From assembly GCA_949126835.1 (NCBI GenBank), contig OX421494.1, positions 682,001 to 746,000 of the forward strand: 64,000 bases of DNA, written 5' to 3'. A program made the translations under genes and the position numbers. The stretch's first letter is position 1. Each line of letters starts with the position of its first letter. Below are positions 1 through 12,300 of the stretch, one piece after another. The notes beneath the pieces are model-generated. The model did no database searches. It worked only from the letters and a program-made list of their open reading frames with translations, and was not told the DNA's origin. The DNA is from Anisus vortex (Eukaryota > Mollusca > Gastropoda > Planorbidae).

Positions 1-159
1 CTTTATAGGCTAGAAAAGAATTTTCAGAATGCCAGCTTGTGACCCAATACTGGGCTCCACAACTAAAATTGCCACTTCCCAAAAAAGAAATGAAAACAAA
101 ACTAACAATATTTCAGTCAGATTTTCATGGTTACACACACTAGAGATAGATTAAATCTA

Positions 160-1555
160 TAGCTAAAACATAAGTGGGCCACAAAGTCCCAGCATTAACA
201 TAAGTGGGTCACAAAGTCCCACTAATACCATAAGTGGGTCAAAAAGTCCCAGCATTAACATAAGTGGGTCACAAAGTCCCAATATTAACAAAAGTGGGCC
301 ACAAAGTCCCAATATTAACATAAGTGGGCCACAAAGTCCCAATATTAACATAAGTGGGTCACAAAGTCCCAGCATTAACATAAGTGGGTCACAAAGTCTC
401 ATTAATACCATAAGTGGGCCACAAAGTCCCAGTATTAACATAAGTGGGTCAAAAAGTCCCAGCATTATCATAAGTGGGTCACAAAGTCCCAATATTAACA
501 AAAGTGGGCCACAAAGTCCCAATATTAACATAAGTGGGTCACAAAGTCCCAATATTAACATAAGTGGGTAACAAAGTCCCGCTAATAACATAAGTGGGTC
601 ACAAAGTCCCACTAATACCATAAGTGGGCCACAAAGTCCCAGCATTAACATAAGTGGGTCACAAAGTCCCACTAATAACATAAGTGGGCCACAAAGTCCC
701 ACTAATACCATAAGTGGGTCAAAAAGTCCCAGCATTAACATAAGTGGGTCACAAAGTCCCAATATTAACAAAAGTGGGCCACAAAGTCCCAATATTAACA
801 TAAGTGGGCCACAAAGTCCCAATATTAACATAAGTGGGTCACAAAGTCCCAGCATTAACATAAGTGGGTCACAAAGTCTCACTAATACCATAAGTGGGCC
901 ACAAAGTCCCAGTATTAACATAAGTGGGTCAAAAAGTCCCAGCATTATCATAAGTGGGTAACAAAGTCCCGCTAATAACAAAAGTGGGCCACAAAGTCCC
1001 AATATTAACATAAGTGGGTCACAAAGTCCCAATATTAACATAAGTGGGTAACAAAGTCCCGCTAATAACATAAGTGGGTCACAAAGTCCCACTAATACCA
1101 TAAGTGGGCCACAAAGTCCCAGTACTAACATAAGTGGGTCACAAAGTCCCACTAATAACAGAAGTGGGTCACAAAGTCCCACTAATACCATAAGTGGGCC
1201 ACAAAGTCCCAGTACTAACATAAGTGGGCCACAAAGTCCCACTAATAACATAAGTGGGTCACAAAGTCCCACTAATACCATAAGTGGGCCACAAAGTCCC
1301 AGTATTAACATAAGTGGGTAACAAAGTCCCACTAATAACATAAGTGGGTCACAAAGTCCCACTAATAACATAAGTGGGTCACAAAGTCCCACTAATACCA
1401 TAAGTGGGCCACAAAGTCCCAGTAATAACATAAGTGGGTCACAAAGTCCCACTAATACCATAAGTGGGTCACAAAGCCCCACTAATACCATAAGTGGGCC
1501 ACAAAGTCCCAGTAATAACATAAGTGGGTCACAAAGTCCCACTAATAAGTGGGTC
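160..1555. repeat. 30-bp minisatellite, about 46 copies, POLD2 intron
   Basis: A 30-bp unit (core AAGTGGGTCACAAAGTCCCA) repeats in register with few indels. Variants at the TC/CC after GTGGG and in the ACTAATA/AATATTA part recur in blocks, which suggests segmental duplication of several units at once. It lies in the intron just upstream of the first visible POLD2 exon. It stays open on the minus strand for 467 codons only because the unit is a multiple of three without a stop. Confidence 0.95.
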
Positions 1556-1616
1556 ACAGAAAACAAAAGTTTGGGAAATGCTGGTCCAGTGTGTAAACAT
1601 TTGTCTAGTTTCTCAG

Positions 1617-3939
1617 TCGAACTTCATTCTCCCCAGACCAGTGTTGATGTGACGCTGATGCCAGGAGAGTTTGATCCCTCCAACTTCACATTACCTCAGC
1701 AGCCATTTCATCCGTGTATGTTGCCCCAGGCCTCAAGGTATAATACACTTCACTCAACAACAAATCCTTGTAGTGTAAGAGTTGGTGGCATGAGGTGAGT
1801 TCTTTCACACAGAGATGACATTTGAACAATTTAGTTTAGAGATTATACGTCAAGTATAGGTTAATATACATGTAGAGATTATATGTCAAGTATAGGTTAA
1901 TTTACATGTAGAGATTATTGGTCAAGTATAGGTTAATTTACATGTAGAGATTATTGGTCAAGTATAGGTTAATTTACATGTAGAGATTATTGGCCAAGTA
2001 TAGGTTAATTTACATGTAGAGATTATTGGTCAAGTATAGGTTAATTTACATGTAGAGATTATTGGTCAAGTATAGGTTAATTTACATGTAGAGATTATTG
2101 GTCAAGTATAGGTTAATTTACATGTAGCGATTATTGGTCAAGTATAGGTTAATTTACATGTAGAGATTATTTGTCAAGTATAGGTTAATTTACATGTAGA
2201 GATTATTGGTCAAGTATAGGTTAATTTACATGTAGAGATTATTGGTCAAGTATAGGTTAATTTACATGTAGAGATTATTGCACAGGAAAAGATGATTGCA
2301 CAAAAAGAGTATATTGCACAGAAAGATGATATGGTTAAGAAAGAGATTATTGCACAGAAAGAGATTTTTTTACAAGTTACTGAATAACTGGAATTTTTAG
2401 AGTCTCTGTTAATGTTCCCACTCTGCATATGAATGACATTTGTTAATTATGTATATTGAACTAGAATTATGGGCACATCTGGTCAAGCTATTGATGACAT
2501 TTGTTAATTATGTATATTGAACTAGAATTATGGGCACATCTGGTCAAGCTATTGATGACATTCTTCGCTACAGTGAAATTAATAGTCCCCTAGATGCCTT
2601 GGAGAAAACTTTAGTTTGGGGACATATGGCACCCACAGCCCCTGACACTTTAGGTGAGTTTTCATGGACTGAATTTTAATTTCCGAATTTCTGAACTTGT
2701 ATTGAATGTTTTTTCTTTAATTAATATTTGTATGATTGGTAAAGTGAGAAAAACAAATCTCATATTGTAATTAATTACTTCATTTACTTTGCTCAACTCT
2801 CAAAATAAAACATTCAATTAACCCTTTCAATACCAACACAATTTTCAGCAGTTCACAGGCAAGACTTCTAGCCCAGGAATAAAGAAATATAAACTACATC
2901 ATTATTTATCTCAGATTTTGTAGAATTGTTTTCTTTTTTACTCAAATATTTATAAATGCTATTGAAATTATTTTGTTTGTTCATTTGCCAGGTTGTTATC
3001 CATTTGTTAGCGAGGATCCATTTATGTTAACTGAAGAATGTCCACATATTTATTTTGTTGGGAATCAAGAAACATTTAGTAGTAAACTTTACAAAGGTAA
3101 TTCTTGACTCAAAAACATCATTTCTACATAATAGGAAATGTCTAGATTACAAGTTTTTACTTGAACAAAACAAACAACAAGAAAATGCAAATTCCTTGTA
3201 AGGTCTAAATTTGTTTTAAAAATCTACTTTTGTCCCTACCTAATAAACACTTTATAAAAACACAACATAAAAAGCCAGCGATTTTTTAAAATTTCCAAAT
3301 GAATATAAGTCATATGATTAATATGAACGAGTCTTTCTCGATGTAAATAGCTTGAAATAACAAAATTCTAGATGTTATAAGTAAAGTACAGTTTGGACCA
3401 AATTGATCATAGGGCCGGTGAAGCAGCGTTTGCCAGTTTCTGTGGCCATGGCATCCGAGGGGATGTGTGGCCAGCACAATACCCAGCCCTTTACTTTACC
3501 CCAACTAGTCTCTGGTACCCATTGAAGCTGGGTAGACTCAGGGACACCCTCAAGTCCCGGGAAAAAAATCCTAACCAGGATTCGAACCCAGAAGTTTTGG
3601 ATCACCAAATGTGCTTCCGCTCGGCTACCGTGCCCCATGTGTGTGTGTGTGTGTGTGTTTGCGTGCGTGGAACCTGTTTGACTAATGTTATGTTCTGAGT
3701 AAGATTTATTCTAAATATTTTATTACTCATCGGTATAGATTTTATGTTTAATCTGTACCTGTACTTGATATTTTATTTCCACAGGCCCATCTGGCCAGGA
3801 AGTCCTTCTGCTAACAATCCCACAATTCTGCAAAACTGGCACAGTAGTTCTGGTGAATTTAACAAATCTTAAAGTTCAACCCATTGAATTCTTTTCTCAT
3901 TTCCCTGTTGCCAGTGAAGAGATGGACTTGGACAGTTGA
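1617..3939 (+). CDS. POLD2: DNA polymerase delta subunit 2, C-terminal four exons (5' partial)
   Basis: POLD2 is the B subunit of replicative DNA polymerase delta. It is a nuclear scaffold with an OB fold and a catalytically dead calcineurin-like phosphoesterase domain, and it holds the catalytic subunit to the other subunits. Four exons fit by splice signals and phase: 1617-1794, 2526-2653, 2992-3096 and 3785-3939 (TGA), giving about 188 residues. Recognisable family blocks, in order, are MPGEFDPSNFTLPQQPFHPC, MGTSGQAIDDILRYS, APTAPDTLGCYPF, CPHIYFVGNQ and the end LTNLKVQPIEFFSHF. These match the last 40% of the usual ~470-aa protein. The N-terminal exons must lie left of the window. The second exon's acceptor is preceded by a 61-bp duplicate of itself. 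Family assignment is near certain; exon ends were read by eye. Confidence 0.95.
1835..2281. repeat. 36-bp minisatellite, about 12 copies, POLD2 intron
   Basis: The unit contains GAGATTATTGGTCAAGTATA followed by GGTTAATTTACATGTA and repeats nearly perfectly in the intron after the 1617-1794 exon. It ends in shorter derivatives with GATTATTGCACAG (2270-2365). Confidence 0.93.
2433..2563 (+). repeat. 61-bp duplication spanning a POLD2 splice acceptor
   Basis: ATGACATTTGTTAATTATG begins at 2433 and again at 2494, and ATGACATT recurs at 2555 inside the exon. Each 61-bp copy carries the intron end (TGAACTAG) and the first ~38 nt of the exon (AATTATGGGCACATCTGG and onward). Only the second copy (exon start 2526) continues into a coding frame; using the first would reach TAA within 15 codons. 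Confidence 0.92.
3375..3642 (-). mobile_element. tRNA-derived SINE (family 1)
   Basis: On the minus strand it begins with a tRNA-like A box (GTAGCCGAGCGG) and B box (GGGTTCGAATCC). These are followed by a conserved body with GGGTAAAGTAAA, GTGCTGGCCACAC, GCCATGGCCACAGAAACTG and a tail CCCTATGATCAATTTGG. The same body recurs at 6915, 35252, 43383 and elsewhere. It lies in the last POLD2 intron. A short (GT)n run abuts it at about 3638-3660. Confidence 0.85.
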
Positions 3940-4010
3940 ACATTGTTTCAGTCACAAACATAGTTGAAGTGTAGAAAATGTACAGAATTGTATATAATGG
4001 ATTGCTAGAG

Positions 4011-4016
4011 AATAAA
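4011..4016 (+). promoter_or_regulatory. POLD2: POLD2 polyadenylation signal
   Basis: AATAAA lies 71 nt after the POLD2 stop codon, a normal short 3' UTR. Confidence 0.75.
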
Positions 4017-4052
4017 ACAAATGACCATCCATGCAATTAGTTTCTTTAATTC

Positions 4053-4062
4053 TTTATTTATT
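4053..4062 (-). promoter_or_regulatory. Candidate polyadenylation signal of the ZDHHC gene
   Basis: On the minus strand this reads two overlapping AATAAA hexamers. It is the first clear signal I see downstream of the palmitoyltransferase stop at 6374, implying a ~2.3-kb 3' UTR that holds the 24-bp array. The UTR extent is inferred. Confidence 0.4.
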
Positions 4063-4085
4063 CTCTCCTGAATTTATCATAGGGA

Positions 4086-4204
4086 AATCTCACAATAAAA
4101 CATTCAATGAAAACTTTCTATTCAAACATTCAATTAAAACTTTCTATTCAAACATTCTATTCAAACATTCAATTCAAACTTTCTATTCAAACATTCAATC
4201 AATC
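4086..4204. repeat. Short degenerate repeat of AAACATTCAAT / AACTTTCTATTC
   Basis: Two interleaved ~11-12 bp motifs repeat about nine times just beyond the POLD2 poly(A) signal. Confidence 0.7.
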
Positions 4205-5215
4205 ATTAAGAAGAGTTGTATGTAACTCTTGCTCAAATTACTTTCTACAAATATAGACAAAATATTTCATGTACTTTTAACATGGGTCTTTACTCCCATT
4301 CAATGACTCATACATATATTAACACATTTCATTATATTGTAGAGCATTCATTTAAAAGAAAAAAACTTTCAATAGAGTTCAAGATAAAATTTACATTTGA
4401 TGTTTCTGTGAAAATAATGCCAGTAACAAACATCTTTAAACCAATTATTGGCCTTGAAGTCATTGATTTTCAGAGATTAAACAAAGTACAGCTAGTCTGA
4501 GCTAGAAATATTTTTTTTAGCTGTTAAATCAATAGTGGGCTGACAAGAAGACCACCTTCTTTTGCATTCCATAGCATTAGCTAGAATTGTTTGTATTTCA
4601 TTCCATAGCATTAGCTAGAATTTGTTGTATTTCACTCACACAAAATAATGTATTCAAAGCAGTGAGAAATGAACATGTTGCACACTAAAGGTTTTAGTTT
4701 TACCAAATTGAACACCCGAAGATGTTGGATTACAATTTTGTGAGAATAAAATAAATGTCTAAATGGAATTTACTAGAAACATTTTGACTCCAAGTACACC
4801 AAAAGTTATTCAACAAAAATTATTGGCTTAGTTCTCATTAAATACAGCTGGTATACATTTCAATATCAGTAGTTCAACTCACTCAATATGAGAGAGATGT
4901 GGTCAATAGAATGCTGCTGGATTGGATGGGTTAAAAGGAAATCTCTCAATAAAATGTTTATCTACAGCTGCAATGTTATGAACAGGAGAGTATACAAGCA
5001 GACTATTGAGAACACACTCAAGTTTCTGCTTTAAACATAATACTAATACCAGCTCCCTCAAATGATCCAAAGAAAATCCCACAAGATTTTTTTACCATTC
5101 TATGTAGTTTACACAACTTGTAAATTCTGGCATAAAAAGAATGTCTGCAAGGCTAGACATTTCACCTTGTACAAACACAAGTTCTAAGGAGAATGAAATT
5201 CATTTTATGCTCATC
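4205..5215 (-). other. Non-coding stretch, probable 3' UTR of the ZDHHC gene
   Basis: AT-rich and free of recognisable exons. It holds one short direct duplication around CCATAGCATTAGCTAGAAT at about 4570 and 4603. Confidence 0.4.
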
Positions 5216-6053
5216 ACAATCACACAACTAGATGACATCACAATCACACAACTAGATGACATCACAATCACACAACTAGATGACATCACAATCACACAAC
5301 TAGATGACATCACAATCACACAACTAGATGACATCACAATCACACAACTAGATGACATCACAATCACACAACCAGATGACATCACAATCACACAACCAGA
5401 TGACATCACAATCACACAACCAGATGACATCACAATCACACAACTAGATGACATCACAATCACACAACTAGATGACATCACAATCACACAACCAGATGAC
5501 ATCACAATCACACAACCAGATGACATCACAATCACACAACTAGATGGCATCACAATCACACAACTAGATGACATCACAATCACACAACTAGATGACATCA
5601 CAATCACACAACTAGATGACATCACAATCACACAACTAGATGACATCACAATCACACAACTAGATGACATCACAATCACACAACTAGATGACATCACAAT
5701 CACACAACTAGATGACATCACAATCACACAACTAGATGACATCACAATCACACAACTAGATGACATCACAATCACACAACTAGATGACATCACAATCACA
5801 CAACTAGATGACATCACAATCACACAACTAGATGACATCACAATCACACAACTAGATGACATCACAATCACACAACTAGTTGACATCACAATCACACAAC
5901 TAGATGACATCACAATCACACAACTAGATGACATCACAATCACACAACTAGATGACATCACAATCACACAACTAGATGACATCACAATCACACAACTAGA
6001 TGACATCACAATCACACAACTAGATGACATCACAATCACACAACTAGATGATA
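5216..6053. repeat. 24-bp minisatellite, about 35 copies
   Basis: The unit is (GA)CATCACAATCACACAACTAGAT, with CTAGAT/CCAGAT variants grouped in short runs. The 24-bp period keeps frames open on both strands (an eight-residue repeat on plus), which is a by-product and not a gene. It lies in the putative 3' UTR of the minus-strand palmitoyltransferase. Confidence 0.95.
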
Positions 6054-6373
6054 AACTATTTTAAGAAAACTAATATTACTAAATAATTATTACTAAGAAG
6101 GTGAATTTGGTTCTGAACTGTACAAGATATAAATTAGAGATCAATAACATTATATACAGTTGGCAGACAGCTTACAGCATAAAGCATTTAATATGTAAGA
6201 GTTTTATCATATAAAAATAAAGCATTAAAAAAATGTTTTGATTACACAGCAGTGAAAGTATTTCTATAGTTTCTCATTGTAAGAATCAACATGTACAAAA
6301 TATTAACACTATATTTGTGAGTATTATTTTCTATACAAACATAATAAAATAATAAATAATATTCAAACAACAG

Positions 6374-9300
6374 TTATGTTACAACTTCGGTCAGCTGGGT
6401 TTTATGTACCTTGGAATATGGGTTTTTATAGGGCAAAGGTGAATGGAAGAGGAAGTGAACAAAGTTTGTCAGCCCCTGCACACGTGTCAAGGACCAAGGC
6501 TGTAGCGCGTTGTGTGAGAAGTAGGTCGTACAGCCCCGGGTGACTTGTGCGTACTGTATGAGCAGGAGGCTGGCGCACCAGACGGCGGCCCACGAGTTCA
6601 GTATGGCCAGCGAGAGCGGCCAGGCCTGCTGGTGGAACATGTGGCTGATGACGTCTGACCAGGCCAGGTGATGGAGCTGTATGTGAATGTACAGGAGGAA
6701 GCCCAGTAAGTAGGCCACCATGTTGAGGGTGGACAGAATGAGGAGCCAGACAAACTGGACATGATTCTTGCTGGCCACACACTTGAGTAGGAACAGGCAG
6801 TGGTGGTCTAGATGGAAGAAACATTGGTCACACAGTTTACAGTGCTTGGTCACATCACTGGTCACCAGCTGAAATAAATGAAACACTTCAGCATTCAGCC
6901 ATTGAATAAATATATAAAAAAGAACTGTCTGGCCAAATTGATCATAGAAGCAGCACAGACCAGTTTCTATGGCCACGGCGTACTAGTGGGATTGTGTGAC
7001 AAGCACAATGCCCAGCCACCTTTACTTTATCTCTACTAATTATCTCAACCCGTCGTCACAGCTGGGTAATACCCAGGAACACCCTCCAGTCCTGGAAACA
7101 AATCCTAGCCTTCACAAGGATTCGAACCCAGGACCTTCAGAATGCAAGCCAAATGCGCTGCCGCTTGGCCACATCAGCTATACATCTATAGATAAAACAT
7201 AATTAACTAACAAGCTATTGTTATTTTGTAACAAACTAATGTTTACCCAGAGTGACCAACACATGAGGGAGCTTGCATTGGTCCCAAGTAAATCCTTCAC
7301 TTAGATGTCAATTAATATGTGCTGTGTTAATGACCATTATTTAATTATTTGGCAAAATATGACAGAAGAAAACTGTATTTATAAAAACATGGTCTAAGGG
7401 ACATAACTCAGTAATTATCTAAAGTTACTTATAAAATATATCAAGATTAATTCCCTTGTATAATGTTACTATTTTGATTCTTTATTTAAACCATTTAACT
7501 CTTGGTGAACACAAAAGTAGAAAGTGAGCAAATAGAAAAATGTATAAATATAGGTCGGTGACGAGAGAAGGTCTGGAGAAATTATTAGGAAGTTCACATC
7601 TAAACATTGAAGGAAGAAGTTTTCTACATATGTATTATTGAATATTGATGAATAACTGAAAAAATGTCTTATTTTGTTACAGCTTGTTTGTTTACTGTTA
7701 TATTAAATTTAAACAAAACATTTTAGTGATTTTAAAATGTTTTTTCCTTTATAAAAAAAATAATAAAATTTCTTATAAATTTCACTGAATTTTCAAAAAA
7801 CATAAAAATTTCACACACCTTCAAAATTTGTAGCGCCGGGCCAGATCATACATATATATATATATCTCAAAAGGTGTATGTTTGTACATACCATATAGGC
7901 TTTTTTAATACTGGACAGAATGAGGTGAAATTTTCTACAAATATTCTTTGTGTTGCTGCAGTGAACACTGTCAAGGTTTTAAATTTTTTTACATGACCGC
8001 AGTGGTTAGTTTGGTAAAAAAAAACAGGGATAAAAAGACAACTTTTGTTTCACTTTGAAATTGCCTGTACCAAATTTGTATCATTTGCCTTAACAAAATT
8101 AGAAAAAAAGAAGGGCTGAGATTATTTTTATGATGTCATCAAACTTTGTGCAGGGAGGGCATCAAATTTAACTTTGCATGGGTAGAAACAGTGTATTTGT
8201 AAACCTATGCTAGTTAAGAATAATATCTAAAACAAAGAAGATAACAAAATAGTGACAGACTGGTGAAAACATCAAGGACGTCATGTGGGTTTGTGGTTCT
8301 ATTTCTATCAAAGACGAGGTCCAAAAGTTATGGAGACATAATAATGAATAATTGTTTAATTGGAGATTTTTTTAGGAGGCTAATTTCCCTAAATGTCTAT
8401 TTCGTTCATAGTGCGATACTTGTTTTCAATGCAATTAATATAGCGACCGGCTACAATAATATTGTGTGGCCAATACAAGCACTTACTCATATGGGAGATA
8501 ATATCAATTTGTTAATGAAAGAATAAAACAGTTAAATTGGCAGGTAAATGAGTCAGACATGAGGTTTAAAGGTCATACAACTCACATCACAGCTTGCACA
8601 GTAATTATACGGTGGATTGCGCATCATACACAAATCAAGTTGAGTGACCACTTTCCCATTGGTGGGATCTATAAATGATGTATTCACACTTCCTGCAACA
8701 TAAACATTAAAATAACTCTTGAAATGTGTTTTTTACAGACAGCAAAACAAATGTCTATAACTTCAAATAAAGATATATTTTTTTTTATTCAAAGAAACTA
8801 GTTTTTTTACCAAATAAATAAACATCTATTTGTTGTTTTTTTTATGTAAATTAATTAAAAAAAAAAAATGACACTTAGAGTTCCCTATAAAATTAAATAT
8901 TAAACATTTTTAGGGCTGAAATTGATAAAATCTAGGGAGAAAAATAAATCTTGTCAAGTCATTAAATTGTGTTATAAGCAGAAACAGCTGCGCAGCTTTG
9001 ATTTGGCCCAGGTGAACTGTGTGTACAGGCTGTTTAATGTCGTGTATCAAACTGCTTGGGGCCTGCTATAGAAACTAAACATGTTTACAGCTTCCATTGT
9101 TCATACAGAATTAATTTAAGATTCAGATTCAACAGAAAGTGATGTTTGATCTGGATGATGAAATATTTGGATATAAATTTAAGTGAAACTAAATGGTGAA
9201 AATGTCATAGAAACTGAAATTACTCTGTGAAGCTGTGAAACATAAACTCAGCGGTACTGGCAGAAAAGTGAACTTTACTAAAAAAAACATGTAAAAATTT

Positions 9301-12300
9301 TTATTTTTTTTAAAACTTACTTTGTTAACTGATTATTTGGCTTTTTTTAAATAAAGTGTATATTTAAAAAGTTGATTTTCACTGAAAGTATTTGGGCCTG
9401 GGAGGGTTAATTTTAAAATGTATTCAGCACTAGAAGAAACTATTTTGTTGAATAGTTCAAATAAAACTCTAACCTGGATCTTTGTACAAAAGTGACCAGA
9501 AGAGAAGATGAAGAAGTGGGCACAAGGTCAAGGACAAAACACATATCCACCAAGTTATATAAATATCTGATTACTCGGCTCAGGAATTTAAGGCTATTTA
9601 TATACATAGCGTGAAATAAATACATTAAAACACTCTTGAGGTTCGTTGGTGGCTAAAAATGGTGTGTTTATTTCTATCAATATCACTCAGACTTCAATCA
9701 ATATCACTCAGACTTCAATCAATATCACTTAGACTTCAATCAATATCACTCAGACTTTAATCAATATCACTTAGACTTCTATCAATATCACTCAGACTTC
9801 AATCAATATCACTCAGACTTCAATCAATATCACTCAGACTTTAATCAATATCACTCAGACTTCAATCAATATCACTCAGACTTTAATCAATATCACTCAG
9901 ACTTCAATCAATATCACTCAGAATTCAATCAATATCACTTAGACTTTAATCAATATCACTTAGACTTCTATCAATATCACTCAGACTTCAATCAATATCA
10001 CTCAGACTTCTATCAATATCACTCAGACTTCAATCAATATCACTCAGACTTTAATCAATATCACTCAGACTTCAATCAATATCACTCAGAATTCAATCAA
10101 TATCACTTAGACTTTAATCAATATCACTCAGACTTCTATCAATATCACTCAGACTTCTATCAATATCACTCAGACTTCAATCAATATCACTCAGACTTCA
10201 ATCAATATCACTCAGACCTATAAAGTGGCATAGCATCTATTGCAAGTGAAATACTTAAATACAAACATGTTGAATTGAACTTGGTACAGGACATAAGAAA
10301 TAACCTGCTGTTCCAAGTTTTCTGACCACCCCCCCCCCAGCTAACATTAAGTTAAGACTACTTAAGACTACATAAAAGATTGAATCAGTCGATTCAATGA
10401 TTCACAAATAAAGGATACAAGGGAAGATAATCCAAAAAAATCCAAATGTTGTGTGAATAATTCCTGCAGCATACAGACCAATGTAGAATGGATTGGGCCA
10501 TCTGAAATTACAAACAAAAACATAATAATGTAACAAACCAAACATAATGACATAAAGTGTTACATATTGAAACGTCACATACAGCCACCAAATTTATTTC
10601 CTATTACGAGTCGGATGTCCAGGCTTTTAGAATAAAAGATCTTTAAAACATTAAAAAGAGAAAACTTCTCTACAGTTCAAATATTAAGTGAGCACTGACC
10701 TGCATACATGTTTGATACGATGCGCCATGCCATTCATCCTGAAGCCAGCAATGAGGAAGGCCACCAGGTAAACCAGAAACTGAAATGACTGAAACTGCTG
10801 GCAGACAAGTGTAGCCAGGAAGTAGAAGCTGAAGGGGAAGAGAAGGAGACTGTACCACTTCAGTGAAGGACCAGACACAGACGTCTGCTCAGGATGGTCT
10901 CTGTAGTAGGTCAACACTGGCACCAACTCTTTGTGACTACAAGATGAGGAAAATATTTTACTCATTAAAGCCACACCAGGTCAAAGATATATTACAAGAA
11001 ATTCTCATATCATCTATTATTGCAGGGGTCGGCAACCTTCATATATTAGTGTGCCAAAGTAGGATTTCTAAATGTGTCAGCGTGCCAACAGTCCCAAGGT
11101 CATCCTGGTCTAGCACTCAATGGCTTGTAGATGAGACTTAATTTGACTTGCCTGGTTGTCTTCCGGGTGACATTGAAAATCGTTCGGCGTGCCAAATCTG
11201 GCACGTGTGCTGTAGATTGTCGACTCCTGTATTAGTGTATTGTGAGCTAACACTTTGAATATTCAAGCAAAATGGTTAAATAAATATTTATTGTTTTGTA
11301 GCTGTCAATTTCTGAATATTAAAAAAAGGAATTTCAAGGCATCTTGACAGAAGAAAATGTATCTGAAGGATGATGATGATGATGATGATTTATATAGCGC
11401 GCCTATCCATGCTATGTTAGCATGCTCAGTGACGCTTTCCCTTAATTTATGTATAAAAACCCACCTGATTCAAATTGACACTTATGAAAAAGATATATGA
11501 AACAATATTATCAGTGAAAAGGTATCATAGTTATCTATGTTTATTTTTAATAAATTATATTTGATATTGATGATAAAATAATAATATTGCAGACTTTAAG
11601 TTATTAGGGCAAGTGCTGGGCAAGACAACAACGGATAAGACCAAGACTTATGTTTCAAGGTCAGGGTCATATAAGGAATATATTTGGACATTGAATGAAT
11701 CCAATGAGATTATTGTTATACCTTACTATATTATAGCATGAATTTAGCTTCCTCAGTGGACATAACATTTTTTATGTGCAAACATTTAGCTGAAATGTTG
11801 CAAGAGTGTGTGGTATGTGCATGCATTTAGCTGAAATGTTGCAAGAGTGTGTGGTATGTGCAATCATTTAGCTGAAATGTTGCAAGAGTGTGTGGTATGT
11901 GCATGCATTTAGCTGAAATGTTGCAAGAGTGTGTGGTATGTGCATGCATTTAGCTGAAATGTTGCAAGAGTGTGTGGTATGTGCAAACATTTAGCTGAAA
12001 TGTTGCAAGAGTGTGTGGTATGTGCATGCATTTAGCTGAAATGTTGCAAGAGTGTGTGGTATGTGCAAGCATTTAGCTGAAATGTTGCAAGAGTGTGTGG
12101 TATGTGCAATCATTTAGCTGAAATGTTGCAAGAGTGTGTGGTATGTGCAATCATTTAGCTGAAATGTTGCAAGAGTGTGTGGTATGTGCAATCATTTAGC
12201 TGAAATGTTGCAAGAGTGTGTGGTATGTGCAATCATTTAGCTGAAATGTTGCAAGAGTGTGTGGTATGTGCAATCATTTAGCTGAAATGTTGCAAGAGTG

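Noticed and set aside
163..1566. 467-codon open frame on minus
   Set aside because: It is the translation of a 30-bp tandem repeat in a POLD2 intron; the period is a multiple of three and the unit lacks a stop.
3393..3698. 101-codon plus-strand frame and its minus-strand shadow
   Set aside because: It lies wholly in a tRNA-derived SINE.
5141..6064. Open frames on both strands with eight-residue repeats
   Set aside because: Product of a 24-bp array; both strands are equally open, which real genes do not show.
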